Of a stretch of 61,269 nt of DNA, positions 24,179 through 33,625 are shown piece by piece. Source of the stretch: Acidobacteriaceae bacterium (GTDB lineage Bacteria > Acidobacteriota > Terriglobia > Terriglobales > Acidobacteriaceae); the NCBI GenBank assembly GCA_003156805.1, contig PMHV01000006.1:1-61269 (forward strand), given 5' to 3'. The position numbers and the translations under genes were made by a program. The notes under the pieces were generated by a model that worked only from the letters and a program-made list of their open reading frames with translations, searched no databases and was not told the DNA's origin. Within the stretch, counting starts at the first letter, position 1, and every line of letters starts with the position of its first letter.

Positions 24179-25804
24179 CTACTGGTCGTCTTTCTTCTCC
24201 GGTTCCTTGGGCAGCGGTTTTTCGATTGGCTTGCGCGGCAGCATTTGGTCACGCATGGCCGCATCGTAGACAAAGCTGGCGACGATGATGCTGATCTGCT
24301 TGAGATCGTCCGGTTGCAGCCGGTCATAGACGTCCATATTGGAGTGGTGCGTGCGGCTCTCGTATTCGATGGGATCCTGAATGAATTGGAATCCGGGAAT
24401 GCCGACCGCGTCGAAAGAAAGATGGTCGGTACCGCCGGTGTTGCGCATGGTGAGTGTGGTCATGCCGAGATCTTTGAAGGGATGCATCCAGCTTTCGAAG
24501 ATCGGCGCGACCGATTCATTCTCCTGGAGATAAATGCCGCGAATTTTGCCCGAGCCGTTGTCCACGTTGAAGTAGGCTGAAATCTTCGCCTGCTCCGGCT
24601 TCACCGTTACCGGCCCGGCCTCGCGCCTAAGCAGCGTGGGCATGCCCTTCATGTTGGGATCGTCCATCGGCGGCCGCGAGCCGAAGTGCTGCTCCACATA
24701 GCCCTGCGATCCGAGCAGACCTTCTTCTTCGCCGCTCCACAGGCCGATGCGGATGGTGCGGCGGGGTTTGATGTCGAGCGCCTTCAGAATTCGAACCGCT
24801 TCCATCATCACGATGGTGCCGGCGCCGTTGTCAGTAGCGCCGGTTCCGGCATGCCAGGAATCCAAGTGCGCGCCCAGCATGACGACTTCGTCTTTCTTGT
24901 CGGTGCCGGGGATTTCGGCGATGGTGTCGTACTGCATCGGATCGTCGTCGTAGAAGGTATTTGTCACGTTTAGCTCGAGTGTTACATCCTTCTTCTGCTG
25001 CAGCAGGCGGGCGATGCGGCTCCAGTGTTCGGAAGCCATGGTGAGCTGCGGAACGGTTGTTGTCTCGCCCACTTTGTACGATCCACCGGACTGCACGAAA
25101 ACCGTTCCTCCGCCAGCGGTTCCCCGGCTGTGGTCGATGACGGCCAGAACCTTTTCGTCGGCGAAGAACTGGTTCAGTTCCTTCACGAACTGTTGGCGCT
25201 TGACGAAATCGGCCATGCGAAAGGGCGGGCGCTCACCGGGAACTTGGTAATCGGCCATCTTGGCCAGATCGTCATCGCTGAGCCGCTTGAAGGGAGCTTC
25301 GGTAATCGTCTTCACTTCGGCGTCGGGACCGAAGATCACAATCATGCCGGCGAGCTTGCCTTTGTATTTGTCGAAATCCTTCTTGTCTTCAATGGTGGCG
25401 CGGATGCATTTTCCTTGAACCACGCCGTTGGTACCCGGCGTCCAGGCCTTGGCGTAGACGATGAGCGGAGCGATGTCGGGCGAAGTCATGCGGACGCTGA
25501 TGTACTGATTCGCCCAGCCGCGGCCGAACGGCCCCCAAGCTTCGAGACGAGCATTGCTGAGGCCCATGGCAGTGAGCTGCTCGCGCGTCCACTCATTGGC
25601 GCGCTTCATGTTGGGCGAGCCGGTGAGCCGCTCGCCGATCGAGTCCATCAACCCAGACGCGAATTCCATGACCTTCGAGTCGTGAAAGCCCTCGTAACGA
25701 ATGCGCGTGATGGTCTCAAGATCAACTTTTTCCTGGGACCAACTGGGAACGATGAACAAAGAAATTGCCGTGAGAAGACACACCGATCGCACGACCTTCT
25801 GCAT
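24179..25804 (-). CDS. Exported M28-family zinc aminopeptidase
   Basis: 541 residues from ATG at 25804 (AGGAG about 9 bases upstream). The signal peptide is MQKVVRSVCLLTAISLFIVP, ending SWS. A protease-associated-like insert lies around residues 130-270. The M28 catalytic core has metal ligands in GAHLDSW (His, Asp), GATDNGAG (Asp), SGEEEGLLGS (catalytic and metal Glu) and the final His in RTHHSNMDVYDRL. The tail is Lys/Pro/Glu-rich. It most likely removes N-terminal residues or dipeptides in the periplasm. It is convergent with the amine transporter operon; a 65-base gap separates them. Confidence 0.93.
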   Translation of the reverse strand: MQKVVRSVCLLTAISLFIVPSWSQEKVDLETITRIRYEGFHDSKVMEFASGLMDSIGERLTGSPNMKRANEWTREQLTAMGLSNARLEAWGPFGRGWANQYISVRMTSPDIAPLIVYAKAWTPGTNGVVQGKCIRATIEDKKDFDKYKGKLAGMIVIFGPDAEVKTITEAPFKRLSDDDLAKMADYQVPGERPPFRMADFVKRQQFVKELNQFFADEKVLAVIDHSRGTAGGGTVFVQSGGSYKVGETTTVPQLTMASEHWSRIARLLQQKKDVTLELNVTNTFYDDDPMQYDTIAEIPGTDKKDEVVMLGAHLDSWHAGTGATDNGAGTIVMMEAVRILKALDIKPRRTIRIGLWSGEEEGLLGSQGYVEQHFGSRPPMDDPNMKGMPTLLRREAGPVTVKPEQAKISAYFNVDNGSGKIRGIYLQENESVAPIFESWMHPFKDLGMTTLTMRNTGGTDHLSFDAVGIPGFQFIQDPIEYESRTHHSNMDVYDRLQPDDLKQISIIVASFVYDAAMRDQMLPRKPIEKPLPKEPEKKDDQ

Positions 25805-26045
25805 GACAGGCGCTCCTGATGAGGGAAGAATCAAACCGTGGGATTATACAGCTTGGGTTCGGCGAGTTAGGCGAGGTCGATTGTAAAGTTAGTTGAAGAG
25901 GTCGGCTTGGTCCTCAGCCGACCCCGGCGGCTTCGCAGGGTTGGAATCATCCTCTGAGAACGGTCGATTCCAAATTGTCCCAGAGTTCGTATAAAGCGCT
26001 GATTTCTGGCAGTTTGGCGACATGGCACTTTGGGGGCATGCAGAC

Positions 26046-26061
26046 TGGCACGGTCGTGCCA
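26046..26061. repeat. Perfect inverted repeat TGGCACG-GT-CGTGCCA
   Basis: Seven-base perfect arms in the 524-base gap between the M28 and M16 genes. It resembles a sigma-54 -24 box (TGGCACG), but the -12 GC is one base too near. It may be an operator for the M28 gene. No gene is supported in 25805-26328. Confidence 0.35.
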
Positions 26062-26126
26062 TTTGCAGAGTTGGGCGAAGCGGTTAGCCTCGCAGGTGAG
26101 CAGTTCTGGGGGAGGGCTGCCCGGGC

Positions 26127-26152
26127 GCCCTGATCTCGAAAAAGATCAGGGC
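26127..26152 (+). terminator. Ten-pair perfect hairpin
   Basis: GCCCTGATCT, loop CGAAAA and AGATCAGGGC. On the plus strand GTTCGTTATTTT follows, a weak T-rich tail, although the nearest genes are on the minus strand. It lies about 180 bases past the M16 stop and may end that transcript. Confidence 0.4.
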
Positions 26153-26328
26153 GTTCGTTATTTTGGCTAATCTTTCCTGCCCTTCTTGCCGGGAAACCGG
26201 CCTTACCAGCGGGAAACAAACCAAAGCCACTTGGTCACTCGCCGAAACGAAGAGTTGGCTACGAAGAAGGCTGGAGCATCAGGGAATACGCGTGCGAAAC
26301 CTTGTGGCCTTCGTGGTTCAACGATTTG

Positions 26329-27606
26329 TCAGCAGGCGAGTTGGTCGCGGGAAACTTTCAGCCCGTTCAGATTCCCCAACGCGGTCACAGCAACCAGTTC
26401 AGTTCGGAAGAATTGATTGGCCAAGCTGTGCAGATCATCCGCGGTAACGGCCTCGATTTTCTCGATCAATTCATCAAGATCGTAGAAGCGGTCGAAATAC
26501 ATTTTCTGGCGGGCCAGGTTTGACATACGCGCGCTGCTCGATTCCAGCGAAAGCATTAGACCGCCCTTAAGCTGGTCTTTGGAACGGCGCAGTTCGTCTT
26601 CCGGGACGGGGGTGGTCTTCAGGGTGCGGAATTCGCTGATTACAGATTGCACGACCTTCGCGGCCGATGCCAACGACGTGCCCGCGTAAACCGCCAGGCA
26701 ACCCGTGTCGCGGTAGGGATTCAGATCGCTGTAAATGGAGTAGGCCAGCCCCTGGCGCTCGCGAATATTCTGGAACAGGCGCGAACTCATGCCTCCGCCC
26801 AGCAGGGTATTCAGAATGTAAGAAGCATGGCGCTTTTCGTGCGCGATGGGATGCGAAGGCACCCCGATGCAAAGCTGCACCTGCTCCAGCGCCTTCTTGT
26901 TGCGCAATACAATGCGAGGCACGATCTTGGGCTCGGCCGAGTGGAAGCCGTTCTTGGCCGGCTTGATGTGTTCGAAGTGCTTCGCAACCAGTTCTACAAA
27001 GCGGTCATGGTCGAGGTTTCCCGCAGCGGCGACGATGATGTTGCCTGGGGCAAAGCGATGAGCGTACGCATCCAGCACTGATTGCCGCTCGAATCGCTTT
27101 ACCGTCTCTTTCGTCCCCAGGATTGGTTTTCCCAGCGGATGGTCTTTCCAAAAACTCTGAGTGAAGATTTCGTGGACGAGGTAGTCGGGGTTGTCTTCAT
27201 CCATTTTGATCTCTTCCAGGATTACTCCGCGCTCGCGCGTAATATCCTGAGCGTCAAACACCGGATGCAGCACCAGATCGCAAAGGATCTCCAGCGCGAC
27301 CGGAATGTGCTCGTCGAGCACCTTGACGTTGAAACAGATGCACTCCTTGGCCGTGAAGGCGTCCATGTTGCCGCCGATGGAATCCACCTGGCGGGCAATT
27401 TCCTCGGCGCTGCGGTGCTTGGTTCCCTTGAAGACCATGTGCTCGATAAAGTGAGAGATTCCATTCCAGTGGGGATCTTCGTCCCGGGAACCGGTCTCAA
27501 GCCAGATTCCGATCGACGCCGAGCGAATGTGCTCCATCCGTTCGGTGATTACGGTGAGCCCGTGGGGCAATACCTGGCGACGAATATTGCGGACTTCCTT
27601 GGCCAT
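26329..27606 (-). CDS. M16-family zinc peptidase (processing-peptidase-like)
   Basis: 425 residues, the usual size of single-unit bacterial M16 proteins. The inverted zinc motif HFIEHMVFKGT (HxxEH) is at about residues 50-60, with a downstream Glu helix (ITRERGVILEEIKMDEDNP) as expected. The R/Y region of the C-terminal domain (GGGMSSRLFQNIRERQGLAYSIYS) is present. There is no signal peptide, so it is probably cytoplasmic, degrading peptides. The ATG at 27606 begins MAKEVRNIRRQVLPHGLTV. It is divergent from rlmN across a 259-base gap. Confidence 0.93.
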   Translation of the reverse strand: MAKEVRNIRRQVLPHGLTVITERMEHIRSASIGIWLETGSRDEDPHWNGISHFIEHMVFKGTKHRSAEEIARQVDSIGGNMDAFTAKECICFNVKVLDEHIPVALEILCDLVLHPVFDAQDITRERGVILEEIKMDEDNPDYLVHEIFTQSFWKDHPLGKPILGTKETVKRFERQSVLDAYAHRFAPGNIIVAAAGNLDHDRFVELVAKHFEHIKPAKNGFHSAEPKIVPRIVLRNKKALEQVQLCIGVPSHPIAHEKRHASYILNTLLGGGMSSRLFQNIRERQGLAYSIYSDLNPYRDTGCLAVYAGTSLASAAKVVQSVISEFRTLKTTPVPEDELRRSKDQLKGGLMLSLESSSARMSNLARQKMYFDRFYDLDELIEKIEAVTADDLHSLANQFFRTELVAVTALGNLNGLKVSRDQLAC

Positions 27607-27865
27607 TCCGTTTCTTCTATTCCTGTATTCAGACCAAACTCTTGGAGCGAATCTTAAGCTTCTTGGGGCAAACCACTTTAGGACAAAAGCCGTCGAAGTT
27701 GCCGCCGGAGGACTCTACTATTCTTACACATCTGACAGGGACCGGGAGAGTATGAGAGAATAGTTTGTTAGTTGTTTAGAATCAATAATTTGCGAGTTTC
27801 TTGGGGGCTGGACATCCAGGCCCGATCCAGGGTTAGAAGCGGCGGTAAACCGTCCCATTGAGTCC

Positions 27866-29029
27866 ATGGCTGAAGTCGTTAAACTTCTGATGGGTCTGGA
27901 TCGTGCAGAACTAGCTGTGCTCGTGGAAGCTGCGGGTGAACCGTCCTACCGCAGTCAGCAGATCATGGATGCCGTATACCGGCAGAGGGTGGCATCGGTC
28001 GCGGAGATTTCCACACTGCCGCAGCGCCTTCGCGAGCAGCTTTCGGAAGATGGTGTTTCCGTAGGCTTGCCGGAAATCGAAAAGCGATTTGTGTCTCAGG
28101 ACGGCACCGTGCGCTATCTGATTGCATTCGCCGACGGCCAGAGCGTTGAAACCGTGTGGATGGCGGATGGCGACGGAGGGGAAACGGGCGATGGCTCCGA
28201 GGCTGGCGACTCCCTGGAAGCCGGTGCAGTTCGCAGACGGGACCGGGCAACGATCTGCATTTCCAGCCAGGTAGGTTGCGCTGTGGATTGTCAGTTCTGC
28301 ATGACGGCGCTGCTCGGCGTGAAACGCAACCTGAGCGCAGGCGAGATTGTGGGTCAGGTTTGCGCGGTGCTCAACGACCAGAAAGTTTCGCCCCCGGAAG
28401 ATCGCATCAACCTGGTCTTCATGGGAATGGGCGAGCCGTTGCTGAACTATGACAACTTCATGAGAGCGGTACGGTTGCTGGTGGAGGGCGTGGGAATCGC
28501 AGCGTCGCGAATGACGGTCTCGACGGCCGGGATCGTGCCACGCATTCATGACTTGGGGCAGGAGCCGATCCGTCCGAAGCTGGCGATTTCTCTGAATGCT
28601 TCCAATGACGCACTGCGCAACCAGCTCATGCCGCTGAACAAGAAGTGGAATCTGGAGCAGTTGCTGTCTGCCGTTCGCCAGTTTCCTTTGCGCAATCGCG
28701 AACGGATCACATTCGAGTATGTATTGCTGCAAGGTGTGAATGATGGCCCTCAGAACGCCGCCGAAGTAGTCGAATTGCTGCGCGGTCTGCGTGCCAAGGT
28801 CAATCTGATCGCGCTAAACCCAGGGCCTGGGATCGACTTCAGCACGCCCCTCGAACAAGAAGTGGCAAAGTTTCAGCAGATCCTGATGAAAGCGGGAATC
28901 CCAGCATTTGTCCGGCGGCCGCGCGGCCGTGACATTTACGCGGCATGCGGCCAGCTCAAGCGAACGGTTGCGATTGCCGGAGCTGAGGAGTCAGGGGGAC
29001 GGGCAGTTTCTCCGGAAGTGGGGAACTGA
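27866..29029 (+). CDS. rlmN: Dual-specificity 23S rRNA/tRNA adenine-C2 methyltransferase RlmN
   Basis: 387 residues. The radical-SAM cluster CAVDCQFC (Cys 138, 142, 145) is preceded by TICISSQVG; MGMGEPLLNYDNF and the late Cys in DIYAACGQL (about residue 360, the methyl-carrier/resolving position) confirm RlmN. It methylates C2 of A2503 in 23S rRNA and A37 in some tRNAs. Between about residues 95 and 125 there is an acidic/glycine insertion (DGDGGETGDGSEAGDSLEAG) just before the cluster, absent in typical members. The 3' end overlaps the convergent histidine-kinase gene by 74 bases. Confidence 0.95.
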   Translation: MAEVVKLLMGLDRAELAVLVEAAGEPSYRSQQIMDAVYRQRVASVAEISTLPQRLREQLSEDGVSVGLPEIEKRFVSQDGTVRYLIAFADGQSVETVWMADGDGGETGDGSEAGDSLEAGAVRRRDRATICISSQVGCAVDCQFCMTALLGVKRNLSAGEIVGQVCAVLNDQKVSPPEDRINLVFMGMGEPLLNYDNFMRAVRLLVEGVGIAASRMTVSTAGIVPRIHDLGQEPIRPKLAISLNASNDALRNQLMPLNKKWNLEQLLSAVRQFPLRNRERITFEYVLLQGVNDGPQNAAEVVELLRGLRAKVNLIALNPGPGIDFSTPLEQEVAKFQQILMKAGIPAFVRRPRGRDIYAACGQLKRTVAIAGAEESGGRAVSPEVGN

Positions 29030-30794
29030 TGGCCAGTTCAACGGAAATCGTATTTGATCCATTCTCTTGCTTTTCGCAGAGAATCCGCCCTTGATGTTCA
29101 TGGAGGATAGCTTGACAGGCGGTGAGGCCGACGCCTCCGTGAGGTTCAAGAGGTTCCAGATCCGGATCAGTCCGTTGCAGAGTCCGGGAAGCGGACGGTT
29201 CGGAGCCCACTTCCGAGATCTTGAGGATAAGGTTGGTGCCAGCGCACTGCGTGGTCAAAGCAAGGGCGCCATGGTTGCCTCGGTTGGCCGTATGCAGCGC
29301 ATCGCCAAGCACCTGCAGGCAGACTTGAAGCAACTGGTTGGAATCGGCATTGGCCGGCGGAAGGTCCGGCGCAAGTTCCAGCCGAACTTCGATTTGGAGG
29401 GTCTGCCACTGCGGCTGCGAGATTTTTACCGCGGTTCGTACTAACGTATTCAGATCCACAGGTCCCTTGATCGCAAGGCCGGGTTTGGCGAAGCTGAGCA
29501 GGCTGGCAACCAGGGATTTGGTCCGCCGGACTTGCTGTCTGATATTCGTCGCCAACGCGCTTTGCTCCGCGCTGAGCGATGTGCTCAGCAGCAAGTCGGA
29601 ATATCCCAGCATGGCAGTGATGGGATTATTCAGTTCATGCGCAGCGCCGCCCACCAGTTGGCCGATCGAAGCCAGCTTTTCCGATTCCGTGATCTGGGCC
29701 TGCAAACGCTTGAGGTTGGCGAAGGAGTCGTGTGAGTGCTTCAATAAGTGCAGTAATTCACGGTCAAGCAGCCGCTGGCGCGCGAAAACCATGATGCCCA
29801 TCACCAAAGCGGCGGCGAGCGTCAACACCAGCCGGAACGATCGTATGGGGGCGGGCGCGGCTGTATCGCATAAAGCCCAGCCTCCAAATAACGGCAGTGA
29901 AAATGCGGCAATGATGCCCAGCCGCGCGAGCCAAACGCCGGGCGCCGTCGCTTTGCGCGGGTTCGCCTGCGGTTGGTGATCGCCCGTCCAAAGACCGATC
30001 AGCGTGATCCATGCCATGGAGACAGCCAACGGAATGTCATAGAGGCTCCCGCTGTAATAGTTGTTGCGGCTGATAGCCCAGTTGGCCAGATAAGAACTGG
30101 CGGCATACACGACGCTGGCGCCGAACAGATTTGCGTAAAAGAATCTCCAGCCGCCTCTGCTTCCCGCCCAGGCTATCGCGAGCGCAATCAGAAAAGCCAC
30201 TTTTTCGGCGAGGTACACAGAATTCAGATTCTTGCTGTAGGCTATTTCGTCTGCCACGGCATACTGCCAGGGGAGCACGATCAGCACATAGAGATAAAAC
30301 CACCAGACCAACAGCAGGGCGAAATCCAGCATGCCCAGGCGCGCGGCATATTCGTCCTGCGGGGCATGCGGGCGCAGGGCGAGAGCGGCCATCAACGGCA
30401 CAATGTGTAGAAACAGGACAATGTCTCCCACGAACAGATCGGGGACGTCCCGCCGCAGCCAGACCTCGATGTAAGTCCAGAGGAGTTGATAAAAGAACCA
30501 GAATGCCATCCCCAACGTGATCAGCGCCCAGAATAGACGCATGCGTCCGCGGGACCGCAGCGCATGGGGGAGCAGAGAAAGGGTACCCGACAACAACAGC
30601 AGACACTGAATCACATCGCTAAAGGCTGTCAAGCGAAATGATTTGGGCAAGACCAGTGCGGCGAGCACCAGCGTCGCTAGTCCTGCCACTGCGCCCAATG
30701 TCCACAGCTTGGAATACGGCCGCACCGATGCTCCCTCTTCAAAAGTCATTTTAGATGGAGGGGAATTGGAATCCGAGGTTACAGAAGTAACCAT
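28956..30794 (-). CDS. Membrane sensor histidine kinase with degenerate ATP-binding boxes
   Basis: 612 residues. About ten hydrophobic segments fill residues ~30-330 and form a large membrane sensor. A short coiled linker precedes the H box GGAAHELNNPITAMLGYSD with an intact phospho-acceptor His (about 385). The ATPase region is altered: the N box reads QVLGDALHTA, where Asn-Ala would be expected, and the G1 box reads ISEVGSEPSAS rather than DxGxG; the G2 region GVGLTACQAIL is kept. It may therefore bind ATP poorly. No regulator is adjacent on its strand. It starts 30 bases from the divergent kinase gene and overlaps rlmN at its end. Confidence 0.85.
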   Translation of the reverse strand: MVTSVTSDSNSPPSKMTFEEGASVRPYSKLWTLGAVAGLATLVLAALVLPKSFRLTAFSDVIQCLLLLSGTLSLLPHALRSRGRMRLFWALITLGMAFWFFYQLLWTYIEVWLRRDVPDLFVGDIVLFLHIVPLMAALALRPHAPQDEYAARLGMLDFALLLVWWFYLYVLIVLPWQYAVADEIAYSKNLNSVYLAEKVAFLIALAIAWAGSRGGWRFFYANLFGASVVYAASSYLANWAISRNNYYSGSLYDIPLAVSMAWITLIGLWTGDHQPQANPRKATAPGVWLARLGIIAAFSLPLFGGWALCDTAAPAPIRSFRLVLTLAAALVMGIMVFARQRLLDRELLHLLKHSHDSFANLKRLQAQITESEKLASIGQLVGGAAHELNNPITAMLGYSDLLLSTSLSAEQSALATNIRQQVRRTKSLVASLLSFAKPGLAIKGPVDLNTLVRTAVKISQPQWQTLQIEVRLELAPDLPPANADSNQLLQVCLQVLGDALHTANRGNHGALALTTQCAGTNLILKISEVGSEPSASRTLQRTDPDLEPLEPHGGVGLTACQAILHEHQGRILCEKQENGSNTISVELAISSPLPEKLPVPLTPQLRQSQPFA

Positions 30795-30824
30795 TGCTGG
30801 CGGCTGGGGCTGCTGCCGACCGGG

Positions 30825-32756
30825 GTGCCGGAATCACGGGCTGCAAGTTTTGCTTGCTCTCGGTCTTTCTTATCAATAGTATGCGAGATATTCCAAGTAT
30901 GTAGGCATCCGCCGCTTCTGCGGAGATTGACTCGATTGCGTCTTCAAACCAATCATTACCGCTTCCTGTGGAGATCGCAAGCCGAAGCGGACCCCAGCGA
31001 AACCCGCCGAATCGAACGCTGGCTGGCGACGGCTCGCCTGTTTCTGGCCTTCTCCGCCCTGGTGGCCATCCGTATGGACCCCACCCAACTGGGCTATTCC
31101 TGGGCGGCCTACGGCCTGCTGGGTTTCTACATGGGCAATGCCATCGGGATCATGATGCTGCTGCGTCGGCGGCAGCAGTCAACGTTCTCATTTCGTGTCC
31201 TGGTGCATGCAGCCGACATAGTTTGGCCTGCCTTCATTTCCATCTTTGGCGAGGGGCCCAGAAGTCCGTTCTTTCTGTTCTTCGTCTTCGTGCTGGCGGC
31301 GGCGGCCTACCGCTGGGGCTTGTGGGAGACTTTGGGCACCGCGGCGGTAGAGGTTGTATTGCTTTGGGTGGAGAGCTTCTTCCTGCTCCACGTGTGGCTG
31401 ACTCCGGGCGGCGCACTACCCTGGCGGGTGTTGGCCGGCTTGCGGGTGAATGAGACTGAGTTTGAGCCCAAGCGTTTGTTCATGCTCTCGATCTATTTGC
31501 TGGTGATGGGACTGTTGCTGGGCTATCTGGCCGAGCAGCAGAAGCACTTGCGAGCGGAGAAGGCCATTGTGACCCGCATCCTGGCGAAGGCGCGAGTGGA
31601 AGCCGGTCTCACGGGGACGCTGCAGCAGATCTTCAGCGAAATTGTCCGCATGTACGGCGCGGCGCGGCTGCTGATCGCCGCCCAGGAGACGCGCAGCAGG
31701 CGGGTTTTTCTCGGCGAATTGCGCGGTTCCAACGGCGCCTCTCCCGAGTTCCTTTGGCTGGATTCGAGCGCGCGCGATGCGAAGCTGTACCTCGACAATT
31801 TTCCCGGGGACGCCTGCTACGCGTCGAGCGACGGAGATCGCTGGTCGACGATCGCACTGGACCGGGACGGCAATCCGGTGCCGACAGCAAGTACGGAGCC
31901 GCTACGGCGACTGAAAGATCGCGAACCATTTCGCTCGTTGACCACGGTTTCCTTCCTGTTCGGCGGGGAGTGGGGCGGGCGAGTTTTCCTGTTCGACCCG
32001 GCACTCCAGGGAGATAAGCGGGAAGAGCTTCGTTTTCTGCTCGATTTGATCCGGCAGGTGGGACCCGCGGTTTATAACGTCTACTTGCTTCATCGCCTGC
32101 GGCGCAGGGCCAGCGCTGCGGAGCGGGCCCGCTTCGCGCGCGAATTACATGACGGGGCGGTGCAATCGCTCATTGCAGTGGAAATGCAGGTGGATGTGCT
32201 CCGCCGCCAAGCAGCGAACTCACCAGGAGCGATCAGCAGCGAACTCGGCCGTATTCAGGGCCTGCTGCGCGATGAAGTTCTCAAACTGCGGGAACTGATG
32301 CAGCAGATGAAATCGATCGACGTCGATTCATCGAGGTTCCTGAGCGTGTTGACCGATACGGTGGAGCGCTTTGAGCGCGAGACCGGTATTTCGGCCCGCT
32401 TCGTCACCGACATTGAGGAACTCGACATGCCCCAGAAGGTCTGTCGCGAGCTGGTTCGCATCGTGCAAGAGGGTCTGGTCAACGTCCGCAAGCACAGCAA
32501 GGCCCGCCATGCCTTGATCCGCCTCAACTGCAGCCCCAGCCGTTGGAATCTCACCCTGGAGGATGATGGCAAGGGTTTCCCGTTTTCCGGCCGTCTCAGC
32601 CATGCCGAGCTCGACCAGATCGGCAGAGGACCGGTGATCATCAAGGAACGTGTCCGTTTGATTGCGGGCGAACTCACGGTAGAATCTAATCCCGGCCAGG
32701 GAACGCGTTTGGAAATCGTCGTACCCCGTGGTGTGGAAGTGCCGAATGAATTTTAA
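30825..32756 (+). CDS. NarL-type sensor histidine kinase (HisKA_3)
   Basis: Up to 643 residues from GTG at 30825; a TTG near 30933 after GGAG (about 605 residues) may be the true start, because the sequence before it looks uncoded. Five to six membrane helices (residues ~65-230) are followed by a GAF-like region and the HisKA_3 motif RFARELHDGAVQSLIAVE with the phospho-acceptor His. The ATPase has IVQEGLVNVRKHSKA (N box), EDDGKGF (G1) and GQGTRLEIVVP. It should phosphorylate the response regulator encoded next, whose start lies inside its last codons. Its stimulus is unknown. Confidence 0.9.
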   Translation: MPESRAASFACSRSFLSIVCEIFQVCRHPPLLRRLTRLRLQTNHYRFLWRSQAEADPSETRRIERWLATARLFLAFSALVAIRMDPTQLGYSWAAYGLLGFYMGNAIGIMMLLRRRQQSTFSFRVLVHAADIVWPAFISIFGEGPRSPFFLFFVFVLAAAAYRWGLWETLGTAAVEVVLLWVESFFLLHVWLTPGGALPWRVLAGLRVNETEFEPKRLFMLSIYLLVMGLLLGYLAEQQKHLRAEKAIVTRILAKARVEAGLTGTLQQIFSEIVRMYGAARLLIAAQETRSRRVFLGELRGSNGASPEFLWLDSSARDAKLYLDNFPGDACYASSDGDRWSTIALDRDGNPVPTASTEPLRRLKDREPFRSLTTVSFLFGGEWGGRVFLFDPALQGDKREELRFLLDLIRQVGPAVYNVYLLHRLRRRASAAERARFARELHDGAVQSLIAVEMQVDVLRRQAANSPGAISSELGRIQGLLRDEVLKLRELMQQMKSIDVDSSRFLSVLTDTVERFERETGISARFVTDIEELDMPQKVCRELVRIVQEGLVNVRKHSKARHALIRLNCSPSRWNLTLEDDGKGFPFSGRLSHAELDQIGRGPVIIKERVRLIAGELTVESNPGQGTRLEIVVPRGVEVPNEF

Positions 32757-33435
32757 GAAGTCACAGCAGGTGCGTATCGTAATCGCCGACGACCATCCAA
32801 TTTTCCGCGACGGCCTGCGCCGGCTTCTGGAAGCGGAACCCGACTTGAAGGTCCTCGGGGAAGCCTCCGATGGTGCGGAAGCCGTCAAGTTGGCCCGGCA
32901 GATCAAACCCGACATTCTGTTGCTGGATCTGGCCATGCCCAAGCATCCTGGGTTGGAGGCATTGCGCGATCTCAGTTCCGGAGCCAATTCAACTCCGGTG
33001 CGGGTCATTCTGCTCACTGCCGCAGCAGAGAAATCGCAGATCGTCGAAGCTTTGCAGCTTGGCGCGCGAGGGGTGGTGCTGAAGGATTCCGCTACCCAAC
33101 TCCTGCTCAAGGCTATTCACACAGTGATGTCGGGCGAGTATTGGGTTGGCCGGGAAAGCGTTTCCAACCTGGTGCAGTATCTGCGCACGCTGATGCAGAG
33201 TTCCAGCGACGAAGCGCGGCAGCGGAAATTCGGTCTGACTCCGCGGGAACTGGAGATCGTCTCTGCGGTCGTGGCGGGGTATTCGAACAAGGAGATCGCC
33301 GAGTACTTCAAAATCAGCGAAGACACGGTCAAGCACCACCTGAGCAATATATTCGACAAGCTGGGGGTATCGACCAGGCTCGAGCTGGCCTTGTTTGCAG
33401 TCAATCAGTCTTTGCCTCTGAAAAGCATCGTTTGA
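32746..33435 (+). CDS. NarL/FixJ-type DNA-binding response regulator
   Basis: 229 residues from ATG at 32746, overlapping the kinase stop by 11 bases. The receiver is complete: IADDHPIF acidic pair, LLLDLAMP phospho-acceptor Asp, LLTA Thr region and VLKDSA Lys. The LuxR-type helix-turn-helix LTPRELEIVSAVVAGYSNKE followed by TVKHHLSNIFDKLGV occupies the last ~65 residues. With the preceding kinase it forms a classic two-component pair controlling transcription. The genes it controls are not evident; a pilin gene lies 190 bases downstream on the same strand. Confidence 0.95.
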   Translation: MNFKKSQQVRIVIADDHPIFRDGLRRLLEAEPDLKVLGEASDGAEAVKLARQIKPDILLLDLAMPKHPGLEALRDLSSGANSTPVRVILLTAAAEKSQIVEALQLGARGVVLKDSATQLLLKAIHTVMSGEYWVGRESVSNLVQYLRTLMQSSSDEARQRKFGLTPRELEIVSAVVAGYSNKEIAEYFKISEDTVKHHLSNIFDKLGVSTRLELALFAVNQSLPLKSIV

Positions 33436-33625
33436 TGGCAACCGGGGAAGCCTGGGACGAAGGTAATCGGGCATGGCACTTTTGGGCCATTGGCCGGGTC
33501 CATCGGGGCCCGTTATGATTCTCACAGAACCAGCCTCGGGGATAGAAACCGGTCACAGTGATCGTGTGTTTCCCCCTGTTGAATACAAGGGGTGGGGTTA
33601 ACACAAATTAAGGAGATAGATACCC

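Noticed and set aside
25025-25819. A 264-codon plus-strand frame opposite the M28 peptidase
   Set aside because: Antisense shadow; the peptidase frame carries the signal peptide and metal ligands.
26024-26046. A second sigma-54-like match (TGGCAC, GC ten bases on) near the M28 promoter region
   Set aside because: Spacing fits but the -12 box reads GGGC rather than TTGC, and no plus-strand gene follows.
33470-33490. Sigma-54-like TGGCAC box before the Flp pilin gene
   Set aside because: The -12 GC element is one base short in spacing and the TTGC core is missing.
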